DNA of 64,000 nt from Neobacillus sp. CF12 (GCF_030348765.1 NZ_JAUCEU010000007.1:5305501-5369500); one strand, 5' to 3'; shown: positions 46,009 to 57,249, counted from the stretch's first letter. Numbers and translations are program-made. The notes: a model not told the origin generated them from the letters alone.

Positions 46009-46428
46009 ATGAGAATTTCTACAAAAGGTCGTTATGGATTAACAATTATGGTTGAATTAGCAAAAAATCACGGAGAGGGACCAACTTCTTTAAAGTCGAT
46101 TGCTCAAGCAAACGACTTATCTGAACATTATCTTGAACAGTTGATTGCCCCCTTAAGAAATGCAGGCTTAGTAAAAAGCATCCGTGGTGCATATGGTGGT
46201 TATATTCTAGCAGATATCCCAACTAAAATTACCGCTGGTGATGTCATACGTGTTCTTGAAGGACCGATTACCCTTGTCGAAGGAATCGAGGATGAGGAGC
46301 CTGCACAACGCGAACTTTGGATTCGTATACGGGACGCAATTAAATCCGTTCTTGATAATACTACTCTTGATGATTTAGCCAGTCATAGCAACGATACTGA
46401 AACAGACGGTTATATGTTTTACATTTAA
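46009..46428 (+). CDS. cymR: Rrf2-family repressor of cysteine metabolism, CymR
   Basis: The 139-residue product starts MRISTKGRYGLTIMVELAKN, the Rrf2 winged helix, with recognition region NDLSEHYLEQLIAPL and GAYGGYILA. It has no cysteine, so it cannot hold the Fe-S cluster of IscR; this fits CymR, which senses cysteine through CysK. It lies directly upstream of iscS and mnmA, as in B. subtilis. Confidence 0.95.
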   Translation: MRISTKGRYGLTIMVELAKNHGEGPTSLKSIAQANDLSEHYLEQLIAPLRNAGLVKSIRGAYGGYILADIPTKITAGDVIRVLEGPITLVEGIEDEEPAQRELWIRIRDAIKSVLDNTTLDDLASHSNDTETDGYMFYI

Positions 46429-46473
46429 TGTTAAAAGTAGAATAGAGAATTATTTTGGATTGAAGGTGGAACG

Positions 46474-47616
46474 ATGGAAAGAATCTATCTCGACCATGCT
46501 GCTACCACTCCGATGCACCCAAGAGTAATTGAAAAAATGATGGAAGTTATGAATAATAACTTTGGAAATCCATCTAGCATTCACTCGTTCGGAAGAGAAG
46601 CACGGCACTATATAGACTTGGCACGAGAAACATTGGCTAGGAGTATTGGCGCAAAGGAAAATGAAATTATTTTTACAAGCGGCGGTACAGAAAGCGATAA
46701 TATGGCCTTATTTGGCGTTGCTGAAAGCTATCAGCATAAAGGGAAGCATATCATCACTACTCAAGTAGAACACCATGCTGTGCTGCATGCCTGTCAGCGT
46801 TTAGAAAAAATGGGCTTTGAAGTAACGTATTTGCCTGTAGATGAAACAGGTAAAATATCTCTTAGTGACTTAAGTGAAGCATTGAGAGAAGATACTATCT
46901 TGGTCTCCGTTATGTATGGAAATAATGAAGTTGGAACCATCCAGCCAATAAAAGAAATTGGCGAACTTGTATCATCACATCAAGCAGTGTTTCACACTGA
47001 CGCTGTCCAGGCATATGGAATCGAAGAAATAAATGTGAATGAACTTCATGTTGATTTATTGTCTGTGTCTGCACATAAGATTAATGGACCAAAGGGCACC
47101 GGTTTTCTATATGTACGTGACAAGGTTAAATTGGTACCGCGTGCCTATGGCGGAGAGCAGGAAAGAAAAAGACGAGCAGGTACGGAAAATGTTGCTGCTA
47201 TTGTCGGTTTTCAGGAAGCTGTAAAAGTTGCAAATGAAGATATGTTAATGAAACAGGAAAGTTATCAGGTATTTAAGAAGACCTTTATAGAGCACTTAAT
47301 AGAACATAGTATAGAATTTTCCATAAACGGATTGCTTGAAAATTCACTGCCTCATGTATTAAACTTAAGCTTTCCGGGAACGAACGTGGAAGCAATGCTG
47401 GTGAATCTTGATTTAGCCGGGATAGCTGTTTCAAGTGGTTCGGCATGCACTGCTGGTTCAATTGAACCTTCCCATGTCCTGGTTGCCATGTTTGGTAAAG
47501 AATCAGAAAGGTTGATCAATTCGATTCGTTTCAGCTTTGGGTTTAATACAACAGATGACCAAATTATCAAGGCTGCTGAAGAAACGATAAGAATTGTTTC
47601 ACGTCTGAAAAAATAA
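46474..47616 (+). CDS. iscS: Cysteine desulfurase IscS/YrvO
   Basis: This PLP enzyme of 380 residues has VDLLSVSAHKINGPKGTG (PLP Lys) and VSSGSACTAGSIEPSHVL (catalytic Cys, group I loop). It is 28 to 37 bases upstream of mnmA, and in B. subtilis YrvO passes sulfur directly to MnmA for 2-thiouridine at position 34. It is distinct in sequence from the nifS at 6216. Confidence 0.95.
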   Translation: MERIYLDHAATTPMHPRVIEKMMEVMNNNFGNPSSIHSFGREARHYIDLARETLARSIGAKENEIIFTSGGTESDNMALFGVAESYQHKGKHIITTQVEHHAVLHACQRLEKMGFEVTYLPVDETGKISLSDLSEALREDTILVSVMYGNNEVGTIQPIKEIGELVSSHQAVFHTDAVQAYGIEEINVNELHVDLLSVSAHKINGPKGTGFLYVRDKVKLVPRAYGGEQERKRRAGTENVAAIVGFQEAVKVANEDMLMKQESYQVFKKTFIEHLIEHSIEFSINGLLENSLPHVLNLSFPGTNVEAMLVNLDLAGIAVSSGSACTAGSIEPSHVLVAMFGKESERLINSIRFSFGFNTTDDQIIKAAEETIRIVSRLKK

Positions 47617-47632
47617 ATGGTCGACATTTTGA

Positions 47633-48771
<1,139 letters not shown>

Positions 48772-48772
<1 letters not shown>

Positions 48773-48811
48773 AAAAACCCCTGATTCCGGCTGGAATCGG
48801 GGTTTTTTTAT
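48772..48811 (+). terminator. Terminator after mnmA
   Basis: AACCCCTGATTCC and GGAATCGGGGTT pair around GGCT, followed by a T-run. Confidence 0.9.
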
Positions 48812-48821
48812 ATGTTTTGGA

Positions 48822-48942
48822 GTTTTGTACATATTTCATTTGGGTTTGTACATCTTTTTGTGGTTATTGGACAAATTCTAAAGGGTTTTGTACTTATTTT
48901 TATCGGTTTTGTACATTTTTCATTAGGTTTTGTACAATTATC
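48822..48942 (+). repeat. Six 21-bp tandem repeats (consensus GGTTTTGTACATTTTTCATTA)
   Basis: The core TTTGTAC occurs at 48824, 48845, 48887, 48908 and 48929, and a degenerate ATTGGAC at 48866. Spacing is exactly 21 bases throughout, about two helical turns. The array lies between the mnmA terminator and the promoter of the TPR gene. Because 21 is a multiple of three, it yields spurious open frames rich in F, C and T. It could be a phased binding array; see findings. Confidence 0.85.
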
Positions 48943-49013
48943 CAAAATACACCAAAAACCCTGGGCATGGTACACGATTATATCCCGAAACTCGCTGAAA
49001 AATTGCTGATTTA

Positions 49014-49022
49014 TGGTATACT
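49014..49022 (+). promoter_or_regulatory. Extended -10 promoter of the TPR gene
   Basis: TGGTATACT (TGn plus TATACT) lies 28 bases before the TPR start. No good -35 box is seen; the 21-bp repeat array ends about 70 bases upstream. Confidence 0.55.
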
Positions 49023-49049
49023 CTAAAATTAGAACGGAGTGATTATTAA

Positions 49050-49703
49050 ATGGATAAAAACCAATTAGGTGTTCAATACATGCAAGAGGGCAAATGGGAA
49101 GAGGCAGCTAAAATCTTTAATGAAATCATTGAAGAAAATCCGAATGATCCGATTGCTTACATAAATTTTGGCAATGTGCTTTCCGCTGTTGGGGATGATG
49201 AGAAGGCATTGAAATTTTATGAAAAGGCTATTCAATTAGATGAAAATACGGCAGCGGCCTATTATAGTGCCGGTAATATATATTTTACCAACGACAAGTT
49301 TGACCAAGCTAAGAAGATGTTTGAACTGGCGATGAAAAAAGGGCTTAACACAAGTGATAATTATTTCATGTTAGGGTTAACGCTCATGCAACTGGATCAG
49401 GGGAAATTTGCACTTCCCTACTTACAAAGAAGTGTCGAACTGAATGAAGAGGATGCGGAAGCACGTTTTCAGTATGGTTTATGCCTGGCGCAACTAGAAT
49501 TAATCGATGAGGCAATTGTTCAATTTGAAAAATGTATACAATTAGATGACGAGCATACAGATGCTTATTATAATCTAGGCGTGTCCTATGCTTTTAAAGA
49601 GAAAGCAGACAAAGCTTTAGCAATGTTCGACCGAGCACTTGAAATACAGCCAGATCATCTTCTAGCAGGACATGCGAAAAAGTTAATCGAATCAGCAAAA
49701 TAA
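49050..49703 (+). CDS. Tetratricopeptide-repeat protein (YrrB-like)
   Basis: The 217-residue product consists of about six TPR units, e.g. GVQYMQEGKWEEAAKIFNEI, AYINFGNVLSAVGDDEKALK, AYYSAGNIYFTNDKFDQAKK and AYYNLGVSYAFKEKADKAL. There is no signal or membrane segment, so it is cytosolic. TPRs mediate protein contacts. The placement between mnmA and recD2 matches B. subtilis yrrB, whose partner is unproven. AACGGAGTG precedes ATG 49050. Confidence 0.93.
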   Translation: MDKNQLGVQYMQEGKWEEAAKIFNEIIEENPNDPIAYINFGNVLSAVGDDEKALKFYEKAIQLDENTAAAYYSAGNIYFTNDKFDQAKKMFELAMKKGLNTSDNYFMLGLTLMQLDQGKFALPYLQRSVELNEEDAEARFQYGLCLAQLELIDEAIVQFEKCIQLDDEHTDAYYNLGVSYAFKEKADKALAMFDRALEIQPDHLLAGHAKKLIESAK

Positions 49704-49737
49704 ACCCATTAGATAAGCTAGAAAGGAGGAAGCACCT

Positions 49738-52152
49738 ATGGATAAGCAAAGCACGCTTGATTTATTTGCCGAACAAGGTAAGTTCGTTAAAGGAAAACAT
49801 CTCGTTACGATTTTTCATAATGAGCAAAATCTTTACACGGTATTAAGAATTCGTGTGGAAGAAACGAATCATGAATATGATGACAAGGAAGCTGTAATCA
49901 CTGGTTATTTTCCAAAAATTCATGAGCAGGAGACCTATATTTTCTTTGGCGAGTTTAAGGATCATCCTAAGTTTGGCTTACAATTTCACACAAAGCATTT
50001 TCGTAAAGATATACCGCAAACAAAGCAAGGGGTGGCAGCTTATTTATCAAGTGAAATGTTTAAAGGGATTGGGAAAAAGACAGCAGAAAATATTGTTGAA
50101 ACATTAGGAGAAAATGCGATTTCGAAAATTCTAAATCAACCTTCCCTGCTTGATTCTGTTCCAAAGCTTCCTCCTGAAAAGGCGAAAATGCTTTACGATA
50201 CCCTAATGGAGCACCAAGGTCTCGAGCAAGTAATGGTAGCCTTAAATCAATATGGTTTCGGACCTCAACTTTCAATGAGGATGTATCAAACCTATAAGGA
50301 TGAAACGCTTGATATTATTCAAAAGAATCCTTATAAGCTTGTTGAAGATATAGAGGGGATTGGTTTTGGCCGGGCAGACGAGTTGGGCTATCAGTTAGGG
50401 ATTTCGGGTAATCACCCAGACCGTATAAAAGCAGCCTGTCTTTACTCCCTCGAGAACGAAAGCATGCAGACAGGTCATGTATATGTTCATGTCGAGGATT
50501 TGCTGATACAGGTTAAAAATCTGCTTGAGGAAAATAAACGCGATCAAATTGAATTCACCGATATTTCGACAGAGATTTTGAAACTTGAAGAAGAGGGTAA
50601 ATTAATTGGTGAAGAAAAGCGTGTTTACTTGCCTACTTTGTATTTTGCAGAAAAAGGACTTGTTACCAGTATTAAAAAAATACTTGAACAAACTGAATAT
50701 AACGAGCAATTTCCCGAATCTGAATTTTTGTTGGCATTAGGGAATCTTGAGGAAAGACTAAAGGTACAATATGCTCCGACACAAAGAGAAGCCATTCAAA
50801 CTGCATTAATGTCTCCAATGTTAATTTTAACAGGGGGTCCTGGAACAGGGAAAACCACGGTTATTAAAGGAATCGTTGAGCTTTATGCTGAATTGCATGG
50901 CTGTTCATTGGAGCTTAAGGATTATCATAAAAAGGATGAACCCTTTCCGTTTTTGCTAGCAGCTCCAACGGGAAGAGCGGCCAAACGAATGAGTGAATCG
51001 ACAGGACTACCGGCAGTCACCATTCACCGCTTACTTGGCTTTAATCGGACAGAGGGATATGATCTTGAAGATGCAAGTCCACTCGAGGGTAAAATCCTTA
51101 TTGTTGATGAGACCTCTATGTTAGATATTTGGCTGGCAAATCAATTATTTAAGGCACTTCCAGATAATATTCAGGTTATCCTTGTTGGGGATGAAGATCA
51201 GCTTCCATCTGTGGGACCTGGTCAAGTATTAAAGGATTTATTAAGGTCTGAAGTTGTACCAACTGTTAGACTAACCGATATTTATCGCCAGGCTGAAGGG
51301 TCATCCATTATTGAACTAGCCCATGACATTAAAAAAGGTTATTTGCCTCCAGATGTTACTATGAAGCAGCCAGACCGTTCTTTTATCAAATGTTCAACGG
51401 TCCAGATTCCTCAGGTCATTGAAAAAGTAGCACTGAATGCCAAAAGCAAAGGATATTCAGCAAGGGATATTCAAGTTTTGGCACCGATGTATAGAGGTCC
51501 AGCAGGCATTGATCGATTAAATGTCTTATTACAAGAAATCTTCAATCCAAACCCAGACGGTACACGCAAGGAAATTGTCTATGGTGAAGTAAAATATCGC
51601 ATTGGTGATAAAGTACTACAGCTTGTAAACCAGCCAGAAAGTAATGTTTTTAACGGAGATATTGGAGAAATTATTTCTATTATCTATGCAAAGGAAAATA
51701 CGGAAAAACAAGATATGGTATACATTTCCTACGAAGGAAATGAAGTCGAATATTCAAGACAGGATTTGAATCAAATTACGCATGCCTATTGTTGTTCGGT
51801 ACATAAATCTCAGGGAAGTGAATTCCCAATCGTCATTCTTCCCATTACCAGAAGTTATTTTCGAATGTTACGTAGAAATCTCATCTATACGGCTATTACG
51901 AGGAGCAAACAGTCACTGATTCTGTGTGGTGAAGAAGAAGCACTTAGGATGGGGGTTGAAAGGGCAGATGAACTAAGCCGGCAAACCACTTTATCCCAAA
52001 AGCTGCAAGAGATGATCTCGGTTAAGGTATCCACCACCGACGAAGAGCCTGATGATGGAACGATTCTTTCTGCTGAGGAAAGATTAATGCAAGTTAATCC
52101 AATGATTGGCATGGAAAACCTTACACCTTATGATTTCATGGTAAATGACTGA
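49738..52152 (+). CDS. recD2: RecD2-family ATP-dependent DNA helicase (YrrC)
   Basis: The 804-residue SF1B helicase has the RecD2-specific N-terminal region with helix-hairpin-helix elements (FKGIGKKTAENIVE and DIEGIGFGRADELGYQLG). Helicase motifs are GGPGTGKTT (I), VDETSMLDIWL (II), VGDEDQLPSVGPGQ (III), RLTDIYRQ (IV) and a C-terminal HKSQGSEFP ... YTAITRSK. RecD2 acts in recombination and fork repair, independently of RecBC. It has an AGGAGG site and lies 35 bases after the TPR gene. Confidence 0.96.
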   Translation: MDKQSTLDLFAEQGKFVKGKHLVTIFHNEQNLYTVLRIRVEETNHEYDDKEAVITGYFPKIHEQETYIFFGEFKDHPKFGLQFHTKHFRKDIPQTKQGVAAYLSSEMFKGIGKKTAENIVETLGENAISKILNQPSLLDSVPKLPPEKAKMLYDTLMEHQGLEQVMVALNQYGFGPQLSMRMYQTYKDETLDIIQKNPYKLVEDIEGIGFGRADELGYQLGISGNHPDRIKAACLYSLENESMQTGHVYVHVEDLLIQVKNLLEENKRDQIEFTDISTEILKLEEEGKLIGEEKRVYLPTLYFAEKGLVTSIKKILEQTEYNEQFPESEFLLALGNLEERLKVQYAPTQREAIQTALMSPMLILTGGPGTGKTTVIKGIVELYAELHGCSLELKDYHKKDEPFPFLLAAPTGRAAKRMSESTGLPAVTIHRLLGFNRTEGYDLEDASPLEGKILIVDETSMLDIWLANQLFKALPDNIQVILVGDEDQLPSVGPGQVLKDLLRSEVVPTVRLTDIYRQAEGSSIIELAHDIKKGYLPPDVTMKQPDRSFIKCSTVQIPQVIEKVALNAKSKGYSARDIQVLAPMYRGPAGIDRLNVLLQEIFNPNPDGTRKEIVYGEVKYRIGDKVLQLVNQPESNVFNGDIGEIISIIYAKENTEKQDMVYISYEGNEVEYSRQDLNQITHAYCCSVHKSQGSEFPIVILPITRSYFRMLRRNLIYTAITRSKQSLILCGEEEALRMGVERADELSRQTTLSQKLQEMISVKVSTTDEEPDDGTILSAEERLMQVNPMIGMENLTPYDFMVND

Positions 52153-52185
52153 AACTATAAATGTTCACAGGAGGTGATACACCCT

Positions 52186-52662
52186 TTGCGAACATTTTCT
52201 TTATTGAAAGGACAGCCGGTTTTCGAATCAAAAACGGGAGCGAAAATTGGTGAAATTACTGATTTGTACATCACGAGTGAAGGGGTCGTAACAGGCCTTT
52301 TGGTCAAGAAAGGCGTTTTCTTCAAACACACCTATTTTCTGGACATTCAAGATGTAGCATCGTTTGGCTGGGATGGGGTCATGATTGAAGATGATGATTC
52401 TCTTGAACGACTTAAAACAAATCCAGAATATACCCTTAACCACCAACACTCTCTGAACGGCAAAATGCTTATTTCAAAAAGTGGAGAGTCACTAGGATTG
52501 TTACAGGACGTATATTTTCATGAAGAATTGGGCACAATCGTAGGGTACGAAATTACGGATGGTTTCTTTTCGGATATAACAGAAGGGAAACAGATAATAC
52601 AATCCGAGAAGCCCCCTGCGATCGGAAAGGATGCCATCATCGTAGACGTAAATCATTCGTGA
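52186..52662 (+). CDS. PRC-barrel domain protein (YrrD-like)
   Basis: TTG 52186 is preceded by AGGAGGTGA at ideal distance, an exact match to the 16S anti-Shine-Dalgarno; an in-frame GTG at 52174 lies inside that site and is rejected. The 158-residue product has two PRC-barrel halves, LLKGQPVFESKTGAKIGEI and SLNGKMLISKSGESLGLLQD. PRC barrels occur in RNA-processing and photosynthetic proteins; here the function is unknown. Confidence 0.88.
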   Translation: MRTFSLLKGQPVFESKTGAKIGEITDLYITSEGVVTGLLVKKGVFFKHTYFLDIQDVASFGWDGVMIEDDDSLERLKTNPEYTLNHQHSLNGKMLISKSGESLGLLQDVYFHEELGTIVGYEITDGFFSDITEGKQIIQSEKPPAIGKDAIIVDVNHS

Positions 52663-52674
52663 GGTGTTCTTTCC

Positions 52675-52866
52675 ATGCTCAAATGTCCCAATTGTCAGAG
52701 CAAAGATATAGGTAAAATAGGAATAAACCAATATTATTGCTGGAATTGTTTTATTGAATTGTCACTTGCCAAAGGCGTAATCAATACCCATCAAGTCGAA
52801 GAAGATGGTACTCTCAGTTCCTTAGATGACTTGTTTGAAGAAGAAGAGCGTCGTTACACCATATAA
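52675..52866 (+). CDS. Small zinc-ribbon-like protein, 63 residues
   Basis: The product starts MLKCPNCQSKDIGKIGINQY and has a second pair in YCWNCFIEL, giving C-x2-C-x15-C-x2-C, a likely zinc ribbon. The C terminus is acidic (DDLFEEEERRYTI). It follows the PRC-barrel gene by 12 bases and likely shares its transcript. Function unknown. Confidence 0.75.
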   Translation: MLKCPNCQSKDIGKIGINQYYCWNCFIELSLAKGVINTHQVEEDGTLSSLDDLFEEEERRYTI

Positions 52867-52946
52867 AGTGGAAACACTTGTGCACTGAAGGTAGACAGGA
52901 AGCACAAAACAAAAAGCACTGTCAAACTACAGAAGAGGTGAGACGT

Positions 52947-53081
52947 ATGAATAAAGTGATGACTTCGGTTGTTGCATTTGGTGTTGGAATGGCAGCCTAT
53001 AATATGGCAAAAAGAAATAACATGATGTCTGGCCGTCAAATGAAACGAATGTCAAGAAAAGTAAAGAGAGCTTTATTCTAA
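52947..53081 (+). CDS. Small DUF3918-type protein, 44 residues (YrzQ-like)
   Basis: AGAGGTGAG precedes ATG 52947. The product has a short hydrophobic segment (VMTSVVAFGVGMAAYNMA) and a very basic tail (RQMKRMSRKVKRALF). This pattern and position resemble B. subtilis YrzQ. A terminator follows at once, supporting it as a real last gene of its unit. Confidence 0.7.
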   Translation: MNKVMTSVVAFGVGMAAYNMAKRNNMMSGRQMKRMSRKVKRALF

Positions 53082-53085
53082 AAAG

Positions 53086-53116
53086 TATCCCCCTCATATA
53101 GAGGGGGATTTTTGGT
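53086..53116 (+). terminator. Terminator after the DUF3918 gene
   Basis: ATCCCCCTC and GAGGGGGAT pair around ATATA, followed by TTTTT. Confidence 0.88.
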
Positions 53117-53174
53117 GCATGTATAAATTGGCTATTTGTCTCTAAGAATAAAGGTATAAGGAGGCAATGTATCG

Positions 53175-54260
53175 GTGGGTATTCAGGTTAAATGGTTTTA
53201 TCGAATCGGTTTTTTGCTTCTTTTACTAATTGCACTTTACGTGTTTTTGAAAATTCGATTCGTATGGTTGCCGATTTTAAGAGTGGCTATCGTGATTATC
53301 CTTCCTTTTTTTATAGGTGGATTTATTACATATTTGCTTCACCCAATAGTTGAAAAGTTGCATGAAAAAGGTTTACACCGTGGACTTGCAATATTTCTGA
53401 TTTATTTTCTTTTCTTTGGTGGTCTTGGCTTAGCGCTATACAAAGGAATTCCTGTCTTTATTGCACAAGTAAAGGATCTGGCAGAAAGCGCACCAATTCT
53501 TGCCGAGCAGTACCGAAATTGGATAAAGGATCTTCAATCGCATACACGAGAATGGCCGGATGGTCTTCAAGAGCAATTGAACGAAGGGATAATTGGATTT
53601 GAAAAAAGTTTAGATTCCCTGTTGAAGATCATCGTTGATTCTTTACTTAACATCTTTAACTTTGCTTTTGCGATTATGATTATTCCTTTTATTGCTTTTT
53701 ATATGTTAAAGGATTTCGCGCTCATAAAAAGAGCTGTCTGGTATTTAACACCGAAGAAATGGCGAAGAAAAGGAACGCGGTTTCTTAAGGATATAGATGA
53801 ATCGCTAGGCAGTTATATTAGAGGGCAGCTACTCGTCTGTCTCATTATTGGCAGTCTATCAGCCATTTTATTTTGGATATTTCATTTGAAATATTCATTA
53901 CTGTTAGGAATGATTATTGGAGTCACAAATGTAATCCCATATTTCGGTCCGATTATTGGGGCTGTTCCGGCTGTTATTATTGCCGCAACAAGTTCGGTTA
54001 AATTAGTAATTGTAACCCTCATAATTGTTTTTGGTTTGCAATTTTTAGAAGGTAATATTTTGTCCCCTTATATCGTGGGGAAGAGTCTGCATATGCATCC
54101 GCTAATGATCATGATTGCTTTAACGTCTGGCGGTGAAATAGGCGGAATCCTTGGAATGATTGTAGCTGTCCCTGTGCTAGTTGTACTTAAAGTAAGTGTT
54201 ATTCATGCTAAAAATCATTTTATGCGTGAAAAAGTAAAGGAACCCGCACCATCAGATTGA
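53175..54260 (+). CDS. AI-2E family transporter-like membrane protein (YrrI)
   Basis: GTG 53175 follows AAGGAGG. The 361-residue product has about eight hydrophobic helices and the family (PF01594) features LRVAIVIILPFFIGGFITYLL-type helix, DESLGSYIRGQLLVCLI and GVTNVIPYFGPIIGAVPA. Despite the family name, most members are not proven AI-2 exporters and some are ion antiporters. It lies just upstream of the alaS T-box, as in B. subtilis. Confidence 0.92.
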   Translation: MGIQVKWFYRIGFLLLLLIALYVFLKIRFVWLPILRVAIVIILPFFIGGFITYLLHPIVEKLHEKGLHRGLAIFLIYFLFFGGLGLALYKGIPVFIAQVKDLAESAPILAEQYRNWIKDLQSHTREWPDGLQEQLNEGIIGFEKSLDSLLKIIVDSLLNIFNFAFAIMIIPFIAFYMLKDFALIKRAVWYLTPKKWRRKGTRFLKDIDESLGSYIRGQLLVCLIIGSLSAILFWIFHLKYSLLLGMIIGVTNVIPYFGPIIGAVPAVIIAATSSVKLVIVTLIIVFGLQFLEGNILSPYIVGKSLHMHPLMIMIALTSGGEIGGILGMIVAVPVLVVLKVSVIHAKNHFMREKVKEPAPSD

Positions 54261-54309
54261 CAAACGTTTTTTGTGTGGCTATAATCCCTTTATAGAATAC
54301 TTTGATTAA

Positions 54310-54546
54310 CATGTAGAAGGACCTTAGTATGTTGTAGTCCATCTTTAAGAGAGGAGCTTCCTTGGCTGCGAGAAGTTCTAGATGAAGGATAACAGAAGGC
54401 TAGTCTGGAGTGCAGCTAACCACTGCCGTTATTGCCGCGTTAAGGCATTTTTTGAGAGATGAACACCAGAGTATTTTGTGTTCATAATCAGGGTGGTACC
54501 GCGAGAACACGCTCTCGTCCCTGCTATGGGATGAGGGCTTTTTTGT
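54310..54546 (+). promoter_or_regulatory. T-box riboswitch upstream of alaS
   Basis: The T-box core AGGGTGGTACCGCG lies at about 54490-54503. The terminator uses GCTCTCGTCCCT and GGGATGAGGGC with a T-run (about 54511-54545). Upstream is the usual long stem I region. Several GCT and GCC triplets (alanine codons) are present and I did not assign the specifier. It should respond to uncharged tRNA-Ala. Confidence 0.93.
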
Positions 54547-54581
54547 GTTCTTTTTTAATCTTTAAGGAGGCGTAGTAAAAA

Positions 54582-57215
54582 ATGAAATACTTGACTGGTT
54601 CAGAAATTCGTAAGATGTATTTAGATTTTTTCCAGGAGAAAGGGCATGCGGTTGAACCAAGTGCGTCGCTTGTTCCTCATGAAGATCCATCATTATTATG
54701 GATTAACAGTGGTGTTGCCACACTAAAAAAATACTTCGATGGTCGTGTAATTCCAGATAATCCAAGGATAACGAATGCGCAAAAATCAATTCGTACCAAC
54801 GATATCGAAAACGTTGGGAAAACAGCACGCCACCATACCTTTTTCGAAATGCTTGGTAACTTTTCGATCGGTGAATATTTTAAAGAAGAAGCAATTGAGT
54901 GGGCATGGGAGTTTTTAACGGATAAAAAATGGATTGGATGGGACCCTGAACTTCTATCCGTTACCATTCATCCAGAGGATCATGAAGCATTTGATCTTTG
55001 GAATAAAAAGATTGGGATTCCAGAGGAGCGAATTATTCGCCTAGAAGGGAACTTCTGGGATATTGGTGAAGGCCCAAGTGGTCCGAATACGGAAATATTC
55101 TATGACCGAGGCCCAGAGTATGGGAATGATCCAACAGATCCAGAGTTATATCCTGGCGGCGAGAATGAACGCTATCTCGAGGTTTGGAATCTTGTATTTT
55201 CTCAGTTCAATCATAATCCTGACAATACCTATACACCGCTGCCAAAGAAAAACATTGATACAGGGATGGGTCTAGAAAGAATGGCTTCCGTTGTCCAAAA
55301 CGTGCCAACGAACTTTGATACCGATTTGTTTATCCCGATTATTCGAGCAACGGAAGAGATTTCGGGTGTGAAATATGGCGCTGATAAAGAAAAAGATACA
55401 GCATTTAAAGTAATCGCAGACCACATTCGTACGGTTGCTTTTGCCGTTGGAGATGGGGCTTTGCCTTCAAATGAAGGACGTGGGTATGTACTACGCCGTT
55501 TACTACGTCGCGCAGTTCGTTATGCAAAGCAAATCAATATCCATCGTCCATTTATGTATGAGCTTGTTCCAGTCGTTGGAGAAATCATGCATGACTTCTA
55601 TCCAGAGGTAAAAGATAAGACTGATTTTATTCAGAAAGTGATTAAAAATGAAGAAGAACGTTTCCACGAAACATTACATGAAGGATTGTCCATACTAGGA
55701 AATGTCATCAAAAAAGAAAAGGAAAAAGGCAGCGATACGATTTCCGGAAGTGATGTATTCCGTCTTTATGACACCTATGGTTTCCCGGTTGAATTAACCG
55801 AGGAATATGCAGAAGAAGAGGGAATGAAAGTAGATCACGCTGGTTTTGAAACGGAAATGGAGCTACAGCGCGAGCGTGCCCGTGCTGCACGTCAGGATGT
55901 CGATAGTATGCAGGTTCAAGGTGGCGTACTAGGGGACATTAAGGTAGAGAGTGAGTTTATCGGTTATGACCAACTGCAAACAAGTTCTACTGTTGTTGCA
56001 ATTATTAAAAATGGTGAATTGATTGAGGAAGCATTTAGTGGAGATGAGGTACAGTTAATTTTAGATATCACACCATTTTATGCAGAGAGCGGCGGACAAA
56101 TTGCTGACCGCGGAATGATTTATGCAGATGGTGTTGAAGTGGCTGTAAAAGATGTACAAAAAGCACCAAATGGTCAAAATCTTCATAAAGCGATAGTGGA
56201 GTCCGGCATATTAAAGAGTGACGCAAAAGTAACGGCAACTGTGAATCAAGAGAATCGAGTCCAAATTATTAAGAATCATACTGCTACACACTTGCTTCAT
56301 CAAGCTTTGAAGGATGTGCTTGGAACGCATGTTAATCAGGCAGGATCATTAGTAGAACCAGATCGTCTCCGTTTTGATTTCTCACATTTTGGTCAAGTGA
56401 AACCAGAAGAATTAGAGGAAATTGAAAAAATAGTGAACGAGAAAATTTGGAGAAATATCGAAGTAAATATTAGCCTCAAACCTATTGCTGAAGCAAAAGA
56501 AATGGGGGCAATGGCTCTTTTTGGTGAAAAATATGGTGATATTGTTCGTGTCGTTAAAGTTGGCGATTATAGTTTAGAACTTTGCGGCGGCTGTCATGTA
56601 CCGAACACTTCTGTGATTGGGCTATTTAAAATTGTTTCTGAAGGTGGAATTGGCGCCGGTACAAGGAGAATTGAAGCCGTTACGGGTGAGTCTGCATACC
56701 AATTGATGAATGATCAAGTTGGGTTATTAAAGGATGCAGCTGACAAATTGAAAACCAATCCTAAGGAAGTGGTCAATCGGATCGATGCCTTAATGGCTGA
56801 AATCAAACAACTGCAGCGCGAAAACGAATCACTTTCAGCTAAATTAGGAAATATTGAAGCTGGCAACCTTGTAACAAAAGCAAAGCAAATTGACGGTGTA
56901 ACCGTTTTGGCTGCCAAAGTCCAAGCTTCTGATATGAATAACCTTCGAAATATGGCAGATGATTTAAAACAAAAAATCGGTTCGGCTATTATTCTCCTCG
57001 GAAGTGTTAATGAAGGGAAAGTCAATTTAATCGCAGCAGTCACAAAAGATTTAAATGACAAGGGCTATCATGCAGGTAAATTAATTAAAGAAGTTGCAAC
57101 ACGCTGCGGTGGAGGAGGCGGAGGTCGTCCGGATATGGCTCAGGCTGGCGGTAAAGATCCAGAAAAACTCGACTCTGCTCTGCAATTCGTAGATGAATGG
57201 GTGAAATCAATTTGA
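54582..57215 (+). CDS. alaS: Alanyl-tRNA synthetase
   Basis: The 877-residue product starts [20 protein letters not shown] and has class II motifs ([32 protein letters not shown]). The editing domain carries metal ligands HTATHLLH and LCGGCH, and the C-terminal C-Ala domain ends with a glycine-rich [22 protein letters not shown] precedes ATG 54582. Length is normal. Confidence 0.98.
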   Translation: MKYLTGSEIRKMYLDFFQEKGHAVEPSASLVPHEDPSLLWINSGVATLKKYFDGRVIPDNPRITNAQKSIRTNDIENVGKTARHHTFFEMLGNFSIGEYFKEEAIEWAWEFLTDKKWIGWDPELLSVTIHPEDHEAFDLWNKKIGIPEERIIRLEGNFWDIGEGPSGPNTEIFYDRGPEYGNDPTDPELYPGGENERYLEVWNLVFSQFNHNPDNTYTPLPKKNIDTGMGLERMASVVQNVPTNFDTDLFIPIIRATEEISGVKYGADKEKDTAFKVIADHIRTVAFAVGDGALPSNEGRGYVLRRLLRRAVRYAKQINIHRPFMYELVPVVGEIMHDFYPEVKDKTDFIQKVIKNEEERFHETLHEGLSILGNVIKKEKEKGSDTISGSDVFRLYDTYGFPVELTEEYAEEEGMKVDHAGFETEMELQRERARAARQDVDSMQVQGGVLGDIKVESEFIGYDQLQTSSTVVAIIKNGELIEEAFSGDEVQLILDITPFYAESGGQIADRGMIYADGVEVAVKDVQKAPNGQNLHKAIVESGILKSDAKVTATVNQENRVQIIKNHTATHLLHQALKDVLGTHVNQAGSLVEPDRLRFDFSHFGQVKPEELEEIEKIVNEKIWRNIEVNISLKPIAEAKEMGAMALFGEKYGDIVRVVKVGDYSLELCGGCHVPNTSVIGLFKIVSEGGIGAGTRRIEAVTGESAYQLMNDQVGLLKDAADKLKTNPKEVVNRIDALMAEIKQLQRENESLSAKLGNIEAGNLVTKAKQIDGVTVLAAKVQASDMNNLRNMADDLKQKIGSAIILLGSVNEGKVNLIAAVTKDLNDKGYHAGKLIKEVATRCGGGGGGRPDMAQAGGKDPEKLDSALQFVDEWVKSI

Positions 57216-57249
57216 TAATGAGACAAAGTAGTGTAATATATAGGTAACT

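Noticed and set aside
48822..48942. CRISPR array
   Set aside because: The 21-bp periodic units leave only about 14 bases between conserved cores, there are no unique spacers of normal length, and no cas genes are present.
48812..49026. Overlapping Cys/Phe-rich small frames with FCTYF-like heptads
   Set aside because: They arise from the 21-bp DNA repeats. There is no ribosome binding site, and they start inside the mnmA terminator region.
53175..54260. A proven AI-2 quorum-sensing exporter
   Set aside because: Only the family name suggests this. No lsr or luxS gene is nearby, so I kept a neutral call.
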